From: Planctomycetota bacterium
Lineage (GTDB): Bacteria > Planctomycetota > Planctomycetia > Pirellulales > JADFKK01
Reading direction: 5' to 3'
Length of the DNA stretch: 38,542 nt
Assembly: GCA_022564995.1 (NCBI GenBank)
Contig: JADFKK010000034.1
Coordinates: 1 to 38,542, forward strand
Shown here: one piece after another, positions 1 to 7,425 of the stretch
Layout: every line of letters begins with the position of its first letter
Numbering within the stretch: position 1 is the stretch's first letter
Notes under the pieces: generated by a model
Seen by the model: the letters and a program-made list of their open reading frames with translations, nothing else
Told to the model about the DNA's origin: nothing
Database searches by the model: none
Translations under genes and position numbers: made by a program

Positions 1-70
1 GAGAGGCCGCCGCCGGGCGGCTGATTCGCACAACCAATCCCAACCCGAAGCGTGAGCGAGGAAGCCCCAT

Positions 71-135
71 TTCGAATTCCCCCTTCCGAATTCCGAATTC
101 GAAAGATTCCCCCTTCCGAATTCCGAATTCGAAAG
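71..135. repeat. Tandem CCGAATTCCGAATTCGAAAG-type repeats
   Basis: Two adjacent copies of a roughly 30-base unit, ATTCCCCCTTCCGAATT followed by CCGAATTCGAAAG, lie at 74-105 and 106-135. A third, slightly diverged copy lies at 315-345. The unit is dense in GAATTC half-palindromes. Confidence 0.75.
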
Positions 136-208
136 GCCGTCCTCAACGCCTTTGAAATCAAACCGATCAAATGACCGAGCCCATCGCCACCGCAACAACC
201 AACGCAAC

Positions 209-300
209 CTCTCCCGCTTGCGGGAGAGGTCGGGCTCTGGAGCCCGGGAGAGGGTTTTTAGCTTGCGGGAGCGGTCGCCGTCTCAGCGGCGGGGGAGGGT
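209..300. repeat. Palindromic REP-like element, copy 1
   Basis: The hairpin CCTCTCCCGCTTGCGGGAGA is followed by GGTCGGGCTCT, a GGAGAGGGTTTT-type tail and a second GCGGGAG half-site. An inverted copy of the same motifs sits at 5935-5986, so this is a dispersed element and not a one-off hairpin. Confidence 0.7.
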
Positions 301-592
301 TTCCTGCATTTCCGAATTCCCCCTTCCGAATCCCGAATTCGAAAGACCTCGCCCGCAAAGGCCGCGAGGGCCACAAAGCCGTCCTCAACGCCTTTGAAAT
401 TAGACAGATTAAATGAACGAGTCTATTCTTCCAAATTTCAAATTTCCTTCCTTTTCCTTGCCGGGCCAGAAACTGGCTCATCACCTACGCTGGCCACCTT
501 GCCCCGCCCCATCCGCCAACATCAGAATGTGAGTGTCACAGACCCATCCAATTATTCCTTGAGAAAGTGCCCTTCGGCACAGATGGTTCAGG

Positions 593-3289
593 ATGAATCC
601 ACGTCACAAATCGATCGCGAATCGATGGTTCAATATCGTGGTCATTGGTATTACTGCTGGTGTGTTGTGGGCGTTAATCGCGCCCTCCCTAGAACCATCG
701 CTTGCTTTCGCAGTTCAGGTGCTATCTCGATTCAGCATTTTCGCGTTTCTATTCGTCAGTGTTTGGATTTCAGCCGTCTTGGTTTCCTGCTTTGGTTGGG
801 GACGATGGGCGGGCTTCTTTGGCTTTAAGAACCTCTTCGCGTACCCACCTCTCTGGCTAGCAGTAATCATCGGAATCATCTCATGGAGCGCACTGTACGA
901 ACACTGGGTAGCGGTGGGCACATTGTTCGGCGTGATGATCGTAACCGTGATCTCTTCTATGACACTCTGGAGGATGAAGGACCGAACAAGGTCACGACGC
1001 AGAAAGTCTCCGGACGCGTCGAAAGTTGAGGTGGCCCCAGTCTCTTCATCTCGACCGTTGGAATACGAGGATCTGATGGGATGGATCATGGACGGCGACT
1101 GCCCGATTTGTGAACCACAACAGGATCTTTTCGGCCACGATCTGGTTGCGTGCCGAATCGTAAAGCGTCTCCTGAATTGTCCTGATGGCGAAGCTCCTAC
1201 AATGGCTCTCGTCGGCGGCTTGGGTTCCGGAAAGAGTTCGATCCGAGAACTGGTGGACTATCGTCTGCGCCAAATTGACGGGGTGGCTGACGAAGTCGTC
1301 GTTGTCAATCTCACTATGTGGCCATTTGACTCACCGGAGGCAGCCGTTCGAGGCATTCTGAACAAACTGACATCAGAGCTAAGTAAGCACGTCAATACGT
1401 TGGCCCTCACCGGTGTCGCGGACAGCTACGTTCGCGCCATTGAAAAGACGAGCGGTTTTCTGGGGAGCGTATCACATTTTCTTTCAGGTCCGTCTCAGCC
1501 GACCGATGCCCTGAAGGGGATTGTGGATGTTGCTCGCGCGATCGATCTGCGCATCGTACTTTGGATCGAAGACGTAGAACGCTTCGCCGGCGCAGATCGA
1601 TTGTCGGGCGACGCGGCTCAACTTCGAAACGCAGAGCGAGTGGGGCCGATTCGTGCACTCTTATTTGAACTCGATGCGTGTCCCAAAATCTCGGTCATCA
1701 TTTCGGACGGCTCGCTAGAATCACGTTTCGACGCTGGGAAGATCGCCAGATTCATTGAGCGTCCGCCGAAAGTCCGCGTGGGCGACGCATGGAAATTGAT
1801 CCATGCACTTCGAAGTCGCTGTTTACGCAAAGACGATGCAGATCTGATTGACCCAGCGGCTCCCCAAATTCGCGAATCGCTGAATGTCCCCAAGTCAGAC
1901 ATGTACGAGCCGTTATTGACGTATCGAGTTGATCCAGAAAAACCGACTTTGCAAGAGTCCATTGCACTTCTGTTGCATTCGCCTCGGTCACTCAAATCAG
2001 CGCTGCGATTGTGTCACGAAACCTGGGAAATCCTGAAAGGGGAAATCGATTTTGACGATGTATTGCTCATGTCCGTATTGAGGGAATCTCGACCTCGCGT
2101 GTTTTCCGTTGTTGACGAGGGGATTCGCGGATTTCAAAACGGATTTGGCAGCCCTTTGCCAGGACCTCATGGCAAAAAGCCAGAAGATCATCCCGTCATG
2201 AAGAAACTTGACCTAGTGCTTCAGGAAGAGTCTGATGTGGCAATAAAGAACGCTATTCTAGAGATTCTTGGATTCGTGTTCCCCAACTACGCGGACGAAC
2301 GGCAGACGGTTGTCGTTGACCGGCGCCATGTCGACAAACCGCAGGGTCTCGCGATCAATCATCCCACGGACTACTGGCAAAGGTACATTGCCACCATACC
2401 GGTTGACGACGTCGACTCCGATCAAGCAGCGCTGCGGGAGATTTCGGAATGGAAACGCGAAAAGCCGAATCGTCTATTGGATCGACTTTTCAGCGAGAAT
2501 ACCGACTCGCAGATTGAGTCATTCGCTGGATTATTCTCGGGCGCTGAGCTCTGCCGACTCTTGGAAGAGTTGACCGATCGCGTGATGCCTTTGTCTGCGG
2601 AAGACTGGCACGAAGGGTCACGCGCACCAGGCGTGGCATCATTGTGGCAAATGATTCGCGTGCGTTACCCAGAGACTGAAACACTCATGCGTGCTGTTAC
2701 GGCGTCTATTTCCAAGGCAATTCGCGCGAACCTCCCATTGGCAAGTGACCTCTACTATTTCTTTTGCTCACGAGAGCGCGATGTACCGGACCGCCTATCG
2801 AGCGAAGAACTCAGCGAAATACGGAAAATGTACTTGGCAACAATGCTGGAAGCATTCCCTCCGGGAAACGGCCGAGGACTGATTCAAGCCATGAAAGGCG
2901 GTTCGCCCTATGTGATTGGTTGGTTGTGCTGGACGCTCGAACGAATTCGCGCCAACGATCGCGATGGAATTCCGTTCAGCAGATGGAACGAATTTGCTCC
3001 AGTGATGATCGAAGCGGCGGAGCTTGAGCCATCGACGTTTCTTCCGCAGTTTCTCCTGTTCATAACGACATCCGGTGAACGCCGCAACGTACCGCCCTCT
3101 GCCGACTCACATCGGTCGTCGAGGGAATTAGTTTACCACTTCGACGAAACCGCCGCACGGCGACTTTTTCGCGATGACTACGACAAGGTTCTCAGTTTAT
3201 TCGCTGCAACGGAAACGCCCAGTTCGCTCTTGCCACAGGCAATCCCGATGTTCGACGCGGTGCGATCCTTCATCGAAGTCGAATCATAG
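593..3289 (+). CDS. Membrane-anchored KAP-family P-loop NTPase
   Basis: The 898-residue protein begins with about four hydrophobic segments (roughly residues 13-35, 42-66, 82-100 and 107-126). A basic linker and then a P-loop NTPase follow. The Walker A motif is GGLGSGKSS at 208-216, with Lys214. A Walker B-like strand, IVLWIEDVERF, ends at 331 and carries Asp327. The arrangement matches the KAP family of membrane-associated NTPases, which includes the phage-exclusion protein PifA. The roughly 500-residue C-terminal part is alpha-helical looking and I do not recognise it. The ATG at 593 is the only early in-frame Met, and its ribosome site (TTCAGG) is weak. By eye the gene is less G+C-rich than genes after 7.4 kb, which suggests acquisition by transfer. 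A DUF4238 gene follows 116 bases later. A defence role is inference from family and context only. Confidence 0.8.
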   Translation: MNPRHKSIANRWFNIVVIGITAGVLWALIAPSLEPSLAFAVQVLSRFSIFAFLFVSVWISAVLVSCFGWGRWAGFFGFKNLFAYPPLWLAVIIGIISWSALYEHWVAVGTLFGVMIVTVISSMTLWRMKDRTRSRRRKSPDASKVEVAPVSSSRPLEYEDLMGWIMDGDCPICEPQQDLFGHDLVACRIVKRLLNCPDGEAPTMALVGGLGSGKSSIRELVDYRLRQIDGVADEVVVVNLTMWPFDSPEAAVRGILNKLTSELSKHVNTLALTGVADSYVRAIEKTSGFLGSVSHFLSGPSQPTDALKGIVDVARAIDLRIVLWIEDVERFAGADRLSGDAAQLRNAERVGPIRALLFELDACPKISVIISDGSLESRFDAGKIARFIERPPKVRVGDAWKLIHALRSRCLRKDDADLIDPAAPQIRESLNVPKSDMYEPLLTYRVDPEKPTLQESIALLLHSPRSLKSALRLCHETWEILKGEIDFDDVLLMSVLRESRPRVFSVVDEGIRGFQNGFGSPLPGPHGKKPEDHPVMKKLDLVLQEESDVAIKNAILEILGFVFPNYADERQTVVVDRRHVDKPQGLAINHPTDYWQRYIATIPVDDVDSDQAALREISEWKREKPNRLLDRLFSENTDSQIESFAGLFSGAELCRLLEELTDRVMPLSAEDWHEGSRAPGVASLWQMIRVRYPETETLMRAVTASISKAIRANLPLASDLYYFFCSRERDVPDRLSSEELSEIRKMYLATMLEAFPPGNGRGLIQAMKGGSPYVIGWLCWTLERIRANDRDGIPFSRWNEFAPVMIEAAELEPSTFLPQFLLFITTSGERRNVPPSADSHRSSRELVYHFDETAARRLFRDDYDKVLSLFAATETPSSLLPQAIPMFDAVRSFIEVES

Positions 3290-3405
3290 GGATGACACGT
3301 AAGGGACCACCAAGAAACCGAACCGTTAGGGGAAGTTTGGTGCGAACCTGTGGTACGGAATCGGTGTCGTCGTGGAAGGCATCCACTTACTAGGAGTCGG
3401 GGTTT

Positions 3406-4365
3406 ATGACTACTGGCGACAACCATCCAAAGAATCAGCATTATGTACCACAATTCTTGCTGCGGAATTTTCTCGACGATACGAACAGCCGAATTCACGC
3501 CTTTGACAAACTAAGCGGTTCTTCATTCAGTGTGTCACCCCGTAACGTGGCGGCGGAGGGTGGGTTCTACGACTACGACGGAAAACAAGATTCACTAGAA
3601 CCACTTCTGTCGCGCCTGGAAGCCAAAGTATCAGCAATAATAAACGGTATCATTAAACACGAATCCTTAGCTCAGCTCACACGCGACGATCGGATTTGGC
3701 TTTCGCTGTTTGCCGCAGTTCAACAACTGAGGGTAAAAGGCATCCGACACAAACTCAAGAGCATGAATGCCGGCATCCGTCGTGTGCTTCAAGAACGCGG
3801 AATTGATCCCGGCGACGTTGTTCCCGAAATGAACGACGATGATATAAAACGGCAATGTTTGTCGCACATCCAAATGGCAAAGGAATTCTCGCAGCACTAC
3901 TTTGACAAGCTATGGATTCTGCAACGTGCCCCAGACAACAGCCCCTTCTACACCTCAGACAATCCGATTGCGCTCCACAATCTTATCAAGTCTCCGGGGC
4001 GGGGTAATCTCGGCATAATCAGCCCTGGTGTAGAAATCTACTTGCCAATTAGCAAACAGTTTTCGATTTGCTTCTTCTGCAAATCTATGTTCCACGCAAT
4101 GCGACAAGAACTCTGCAATGCAGAAGTCATCCGCAAACGCTTCGGTTGCTGTCCGGATCTCGCACCATTTGAGAAAATCATAAAGTTGATGGAGTCCGGC
4201 GATCCTGATCTTCTGCTACCGGATAATGTTATTCATCAGAACTCACTTCAAGTTCTCCAATCGTCTCGGTTTGTTTTCTCCTCAAATGACAACTTTGATT
4301 TGGTAAGGTTGATGTTGGCACGAGATGCTAAGCTCAAGAATCCTCCAGAAATGACAGTCCATTAG
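3406..4365 (+). CDS. DUF4238 domain protein
   Basis: The 319-residue protein matches the DUF4238 pattern. It has an N-terminal HYVPQFLLRNF block (residues 12-22) followed by a DK..G segment, a helical middle, and the conserved SPFYTSDNPI block at about 180-188 (Asp185). There is no signal peptide or membrane segment, so it should be cytoplasmic. The start is supported by TAGGAG about 9 bases upstream. The gene follows the KAP NTPase on the same strand with a short gap, so the two may be co-transcribed. It is clearly A+T-richer than neighbouring core genes. The biochemical activity of DUF4238 is not established to my knowledge. Its company with a KAP NTPase makes an accessory or defence function a reasonable but unproven guess. 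Confidence 0.8.
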   Translation: MTTGDNHPKNQHYVPQFLLRNFLDDTNSRIHAFDKLSGSSFSVSPRNVAAEGGFYDYDGKQDSLEPLLSRLEAKVSAIINGIIKHESLAQLTRDDRIWLSLFAAVQQLRVKGIRHKLKSMNAGIRRVLQERGIDPGDVVPEMNDDDIKRQCLSHIQMAKEFSQHYFDKLWILQRAPDNSPFYTSDNPIALHNLIKSPGRGNLGIISPGVEIYLPISKQFSICFFCKSMFHAMRQELCNAEVIRKRFGCCPDLAPFEKIIKLMESGDPDLLLPDNVIHQNSLQVLQSSRFVFSSNDNFDLVRLMLARDAKLKNPPEMTVH

Positions 4366-4468
4366 GAGAATTAAAGGGCGAACTAAAAGCGACGGGAGTC
4401 ATACTTCACTCCAAGTATTGCCTGCCGTCCCGCTTTTAATTCGCTCTTTAGTTCATGCCAGGGCTCGG

Positions 4469-4539
4469 AAAAGGGGACAGGTCCAATTTGTGCGAAGCAC
4501 CCTCCGGGCCGTCCCGGCAAATTGGACCTGTCCCCTTTT
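4469..4539. repeat. GGGGACAGGTCC palindromic repeat, copy 1
   Basis: A perfect 22-base inverted repeat: AAAAGGGGACAGGTCC plus AATTTG at 4469-4490 pairs with 4518-4539 across a 27-base spacer that is itself G+C-rich. Related palindromes with the same GGGGACAGG core lie at 28384-28539 and, more diverged, at 12459-12579. REP-like elements mobilised in trans by a RAYT (IS200-like) transposase are a plausible explanation, but no such transposase gene is in this window. Confidence 0.85.
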
Positions 4540-4562
4540 CTGCGCCTGGCTGGAGGCAGGAA

Positions 4563-4820
4563 ACCAGTTGGACGGCGCCACTTTGGCTTTCCCCCACCGG
4601 CCTTGTGCCGGTGGTTTATTGGTTTGGATACTACTGCGACACACGGCCCCGACCCGTGTTTTCCCGTCATCTCCGCCGCCGAAGGCGGTGGAGACGACGA
4701 AGGCGGTGGAGACGACGGGGCTTGGGTGTAGGTTCGATTAGTTGCCAAACCAGCAAGCCACCGGCACAAGGCCGGTGGGGATAATCAACGGTTCGCCCAA
4801 AGTGGCGCTGTCCAACCAGG
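4563..4820. repeat. Nested palindrome, MITE-like, copy 1
   Basis: Outer arms CCAGTTGGACGGCGCCACTT (from 4564) and AAGTGGCGCTGTCCAACC (ending near 4818) are inverted. Inside them are two inverted hairpins, 4594-4614 and 4758-4778, each of the form CCACCGG...CCGGTGG. TTGGTTTGG at 4619-4627 is matched by CCAAACCAG at 4744-4752. The centre has GGCGGTGGAGACGACG repeats. There is no coding capacity, so it looks like a non-autonomous element. The same outer arms recur at 23697-24024. Confidence 0.7.
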
Positions 4821-4826
4821 CTCCGT

Positions 4827-4877
4827 CTCAAAACATTCGCCGCGACGCGCTGGCGCCCGATTCCAAGGGGAGATATG
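4827..4877 (+). repeat. Direct repeat flanking the hydrolase gene, left copy
   Basis: The block begins CTCAAAACAT, continues through CGCGACGCGCTGGCGCCC and ends TTCCAAGGGGAGATATG. It matches 5810-5860 at nearly every position. A separate shared block, GTCATACTTCACTCCAAGTA plus flanks, is at 4391-4430 and again at 5758-5796. Confidence 0.85.
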
Positions 4878-4916
4878 CCGCTTTAATTTCACCCAAACCA
4901 TTAAGGAGACACGGGA

Positions 4917-5735
4917 ATGAATGAATCGACGCCGCACGGTCCGGGCCGTATTTCCACGCACATTGTTTACGTCCATGGCGTTGGCAAACACCGAAAAGGC
5001 TACGGCCAATGTTGGTGGAACGCACTTGTCTGTAACAGTAAGATAATTTGCGAAAACCAAGCCGACTATGCTCGCCACGAAGTGCTGTGGAACCGAAAGG
5101 ACAAGTACGTTCCAGAAGCGGACCCGCCAACGGATTGTCGTCATGGGCACCCCGATTTCCCGCAGAACTGGATCGAGCTTGCCTCGCTGGCAGACTTTCG
5201 ACGCGGGGAAGCAGATTTGTGCGAATACCTTGCCGCGGACGCCTCAGATCCGAAGAGCTTCAGGTACGAGGCCATTGAACGCTGCAAGGAGACCATCAAG
5301 CAAGTCATCGATTTGCACGACGACGCCAAAATCGTGGTCATCGGTCACAGCATGGGTACGGTCGTCAGCTTTGAAGCACTTCATCAACTGGGGTCGCCGC
5401 AAGACGCGATTCACGCTTGGATCACGATCGGCACTCCACTCGCTTGGCGTGCAGTGAGGAGGGATGTCAAGCAACGGTCGCGTCCGTCCGTCGTAAAGCG
5501 TTGGGTCAACATCATGGACGAGCAGGATTTCGCCCATAAACTTAACTTGGGCAAGGAAATAACTGACTTCTACAGCGAAGTCGAAGACTTCACGGAAGAT
5601 CTACCGGTGGTCAGCGATAATTGCCATGACCTCCCACGAGTATTTCCCCGCGGCCTTTGCGCCCACATGCACTACTTTCATTCCACCAATGCTAAGGTGA
5701 ATGGGGATATCGCCGGCCATATTCTGCAACCATGA
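4917..5735 (+). CDS. Alpha/beta hydrolase (lipase/esterase-like)
   Basis: The 272-residue protein has an alpha/beta-hydrolase pattern. A first beta strand and oxyanion segment reads HIVYVHGVGKH (about residues 15-25). The nucleophile elbow is GHSMG with Ser145. A plausible acid, Asp201, lies in NIMDEQD, and late histidines in the HMHYFH cluster (250, 252, 255) could complete the triad. There is no signal peptide, so it is probably cytoplasmic, and the substrate is unknown. The start follows TTAAGGAG with good spacing. ATGAATGA at the start offers a second, out-of-frame ATG, which I reject. The gene is an isolated cassette: the same roughly 50-base repeat sits just before it (4827-4877) and just after it (5810-5860). 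Similar hydrolases occur in some defence and effector loci, but nothing here proves such a role. Confidence 0.8.
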   Translation: MNESTPHGPGRISTHIVYVHGVGKHRKGYGQCWWNALVCNSKIICENQADYARHEVLWNRKDKYVPEADPPTDCRHGHPDFPQNWIELASLADFRRGEADLCEYLAADASDPKSFRYEAIERCKETIKQVIDLHDDAKIVVIGHSMGTVVSFEALHQLGSPQDAIHAWITIGTPLAWRAVRRDVKQRSRPSVVKRWVNIMDEQDFAHKLNLGKEITDFYSEVEDFTEDLPVVSDNCHDLPRVFPRGLCAHMHYFHSTNAKVNGDIAGHILQP

Positions 5736-6349
5736 ATGTCGGGGCGAATTAAAACGTGACGGGCGTCATACTTCACTCCAAGTATTGCTGCCGTCCCCCT
5801 TTTCCGCGCCTCAAAACATCGGCCGCGACGCGCTGGCGCCCGGTTCCAAGGGGAGATGTGACGCAAAAGAACCGTGGGCTAGCGCCCAGCGGCTGATGCG
5901 AAACGCGAATCCACGCTCTGGCGAGCGTGGAGAAAACCCTCTCCCGCACTCTGAGAGCCCGACCTCTCCCGCAAGCGGGAGAGGTTACGCGCGGGGCGGC
6001 GCTGTATGAGCACGCGGCGCGAGCAAGTGAGTCCGCGGATGATGCATACCCACTCGCTGGCGCGTCGTGCTTGGCGTGAGCCGCAGGTGTTGTTGGCTTA
6101 GTCGTGAAACGGTGCGATTTTATCAGAAAGCGGCTCGCGGACCATCAGAGTGAGTGGTGGGATCGCCTGAACAAAACGGCCGACAACATTGACCGGTGAA
6201 AGTCCTACTTCGTCCGCGGCGCGGCTTCGGCCTCGCGGCGGTAACGCCAATCTATAAGTCCAAGGCGAAATGAGCGGCGGCTGCGATGGAGCGAGGGAGG
6301 CGCCCGGCCTCTCTCGTGAAAGTTCTTCTTTCAGGAAACTTGCCGCGGC
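5736..6349. other. Intergenic repeat region before the mobile-element remnant
   Basis: No gene is supported. The stretch holds the composite direct repeat (5758-5860), an inverted copy of the CTCTCCCGC hairpin element (about 5935-5986) and a GAGTCCGCGG...CACTCGCTGGCGCGTCGTG element (about 6026-6072), which recurs in variant form at 7271-7311. From about 6180, GTGAAAGTCCTAC and several G+C-rich hairpins resemble the 5' RNA part of a group II intron. I saw no domain V, so the intron assignment is tentative. Confidence 0.5.
5758..5860 (+). repeat. Composite direct repeat flanking the hydrolase gene, right copy
   Basis: The two repeat blocks that are about 400 bases apart on the left side of the hydrolase gene are adjacent here (5758-5796 and 5810-5860). 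The simplest reading is that this is the compact parental repeat and that the left copy was split by later insertion of the palindromes at 4469-4820. Confidence 0.8.
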
Positions 6350-6757
6350 TAAGAAACGCCTTCCAATACTTGTCGCGAGGAGTCATTCGACCGAACGATC
6401 CTGAGGATCAACGAGAGGAAGCAAGTGGCCAAGGGAAAGATCAAAGTCCATAGCCTGACGGGACGGATTACTTCCAAGTACACTGTGTATTGGGACGGAG
6501 GGGCCAACATCGCTCTGAATGTTCTCGACTGCGATTTACACAAAGGGCACCTCCACGAACAGGGGTATCGTTTCGTGCGCTTGCGCCGACGACTTCGTGG
6601 TGCTCTGTCGTAGCGAGGACGAAGCCAAAGAAGCGCCGGCAGCGGTCGAGCGTCTGTTAGCGGACCGGCTCGGGCTCAATCTGAGTGCCGAGAAAACGAA
6701 AGTGACGAGGTTCCATGAAGGGTTTTCCTTTCTGGGCTTCGACATCAAGTCCCGGAT
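6350..6757 (+). pseudogene. Group II intron reverse transcriptase remnant
   Basis: Two frames carry pieces of a group II intron-type reverse transcriptase palm. The first (through about 6580) reads GGANIALNVLD and then EQGYRFVR. The second, one base out of register, reads CADDFVVLCRSEDEA and LNLSAEKTKVT, then FHEGFSFLGFDIKSR. In intact relatives GYRFVR is followed directly by YADD, so a one-base frameshift lies near 6580 and the first residue of the catalytic YADD box is changed. The sequence before GGAN does not resemble the expected upstream RT motifs, so the 5' part is lost or scrambled. The maturase (domain X) and endonuclease regions are absent, replaced abruptly by transposase sequence. 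It is certainly non-functional as a reverse transcriptase. Confidence 0.75.
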
Positions 6758-7187
6758 TGTGATCGGCTACTATGAATTGCGTTGGCTGGTCGAGGAATAT
6801 CACAAGGCCTTGAAGACGGGTTGTAGCGTGGAGAAGCGTCAATTGAAAACGGCCGCGAAACTCGAGGCGATGGTCGGTCTGATGAGCGTGGTTGCGGTTC
6901 GCCTGCTTCGCCTGAAGTCGTTGGCCCGCACCAATCCCGATGTCCCGGCCAAGCGCGTGGTGCCAAATATTTGGCTCCAGATGCTCAAGGTGGCGCGTCA
7001 GGGATTGGATCGCGTACATGATTTAACCGTTGGACAGTTTTACCGAGAGGTCGCCAAACTCGGTGGATTCATAGGTCGCAAAAGCGACGGCCAGCCCGGC
7101 TGGATCACAATCTGGCGAGGCTGGGAAAAACTAAACACCTACGTCCAAGCCGCCTCGCTTGCCAGCAAACTCAAAATACCAATATAG
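6758..7187 (+). pseudogene. C-terminal fragment of an IS4/Tn5-like transposase
   Basis: In frame with the reverse transcriptase remnant, the sequence switches to the C-terminal end of an IS4-family (Tn5-like) DDE transposase. It contains the exact family signature Y-x2-R-x3-E-x6-K (YELRWLVEEYHKALK, from about 6771), which carries the catalytic Glu. Then follow the conserved VGLMSVVAVRLL helix and the terminal GGFIGRKSDGQPGW...WRGWEKL block. The N-terminal and central domains with both catalytic Asp residues are missing, so this cannot transpose. The reading frame runs uninterrupted to a stop at 7185-7187, as if the fusion or truncation were fairly recent. No terminal inverted repeats were recognised. 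Confidence 0.85.
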
Positions 7188-7425
7188 ATGTGGGTAAGGA
7201 CAAGCGCTCGCGCCCCAGGCTATTCACTGCCGTCCCTCCGGGACTGAGAAACGCGCAACTTCAAAACGCGCAGGCGAGTGAGTCCTTAACCCCGGACTCA
7301 CTTACGCGTCGTGCTCGTACTGCCCGCCCCGCTTTATCCTTGCAATCCGCGGCCGGGCCGTCTACGATGCAAGCTCGCCAGTCTGGGCATTCGCCTCTCC
7401 CCTTTCCTGAACACCGGGGGCCAAC

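Larger units (their letters stand above)
1..592. other. Repeat-rich gene-free region
   Basis: I see no intact gene here. The stretch holds short EcoRI-site-containing direct repeats (about 71-135 and 312-345), a palindromic element with the hairpin CTCTCCCGC/GCGGGAGAG (about 209-300), and two 39-base segments (136-174 and 378-416) that could each encode the same 12-residue protein tail followed by a TGA. The phrase CGAAGCGTGAGCGAGG at 45-61 resembles intergenic repeats I associate with planctomycetes. Short open frames across this zone are made of repeat sequence, and I did not call them as genes. Confidence 0.7.
4366..4916. other. Intergenic region built from nested palindromic repeats
   Basis: No gene is supported here. 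From left to right it holds: a block (4391-4430) repeated at 5758-5796; a perfect 22-base inverted repeat (4469-4490 with 4518-4539); a larger nested palindrome (4563-4820); and a second block (4827-4877) repeated at 5810-5860. The latter pair of blocks frames the hydrolase gene at 4917-5735. Confidence 0.75.

Noticed and set aside
394..828. 144-codon plus-strand frame overlapping the KAP gene start
   Set aside because: It is out of frame with the KAP gene, lacks domains, and its first part is repeat sequence.
6100..6350. Complete group II intron
   Set aside because: Some 5'-like hairpins exist, but no domain V catalytic hairpin or intact maturase was found, so only a remnant is claimed.
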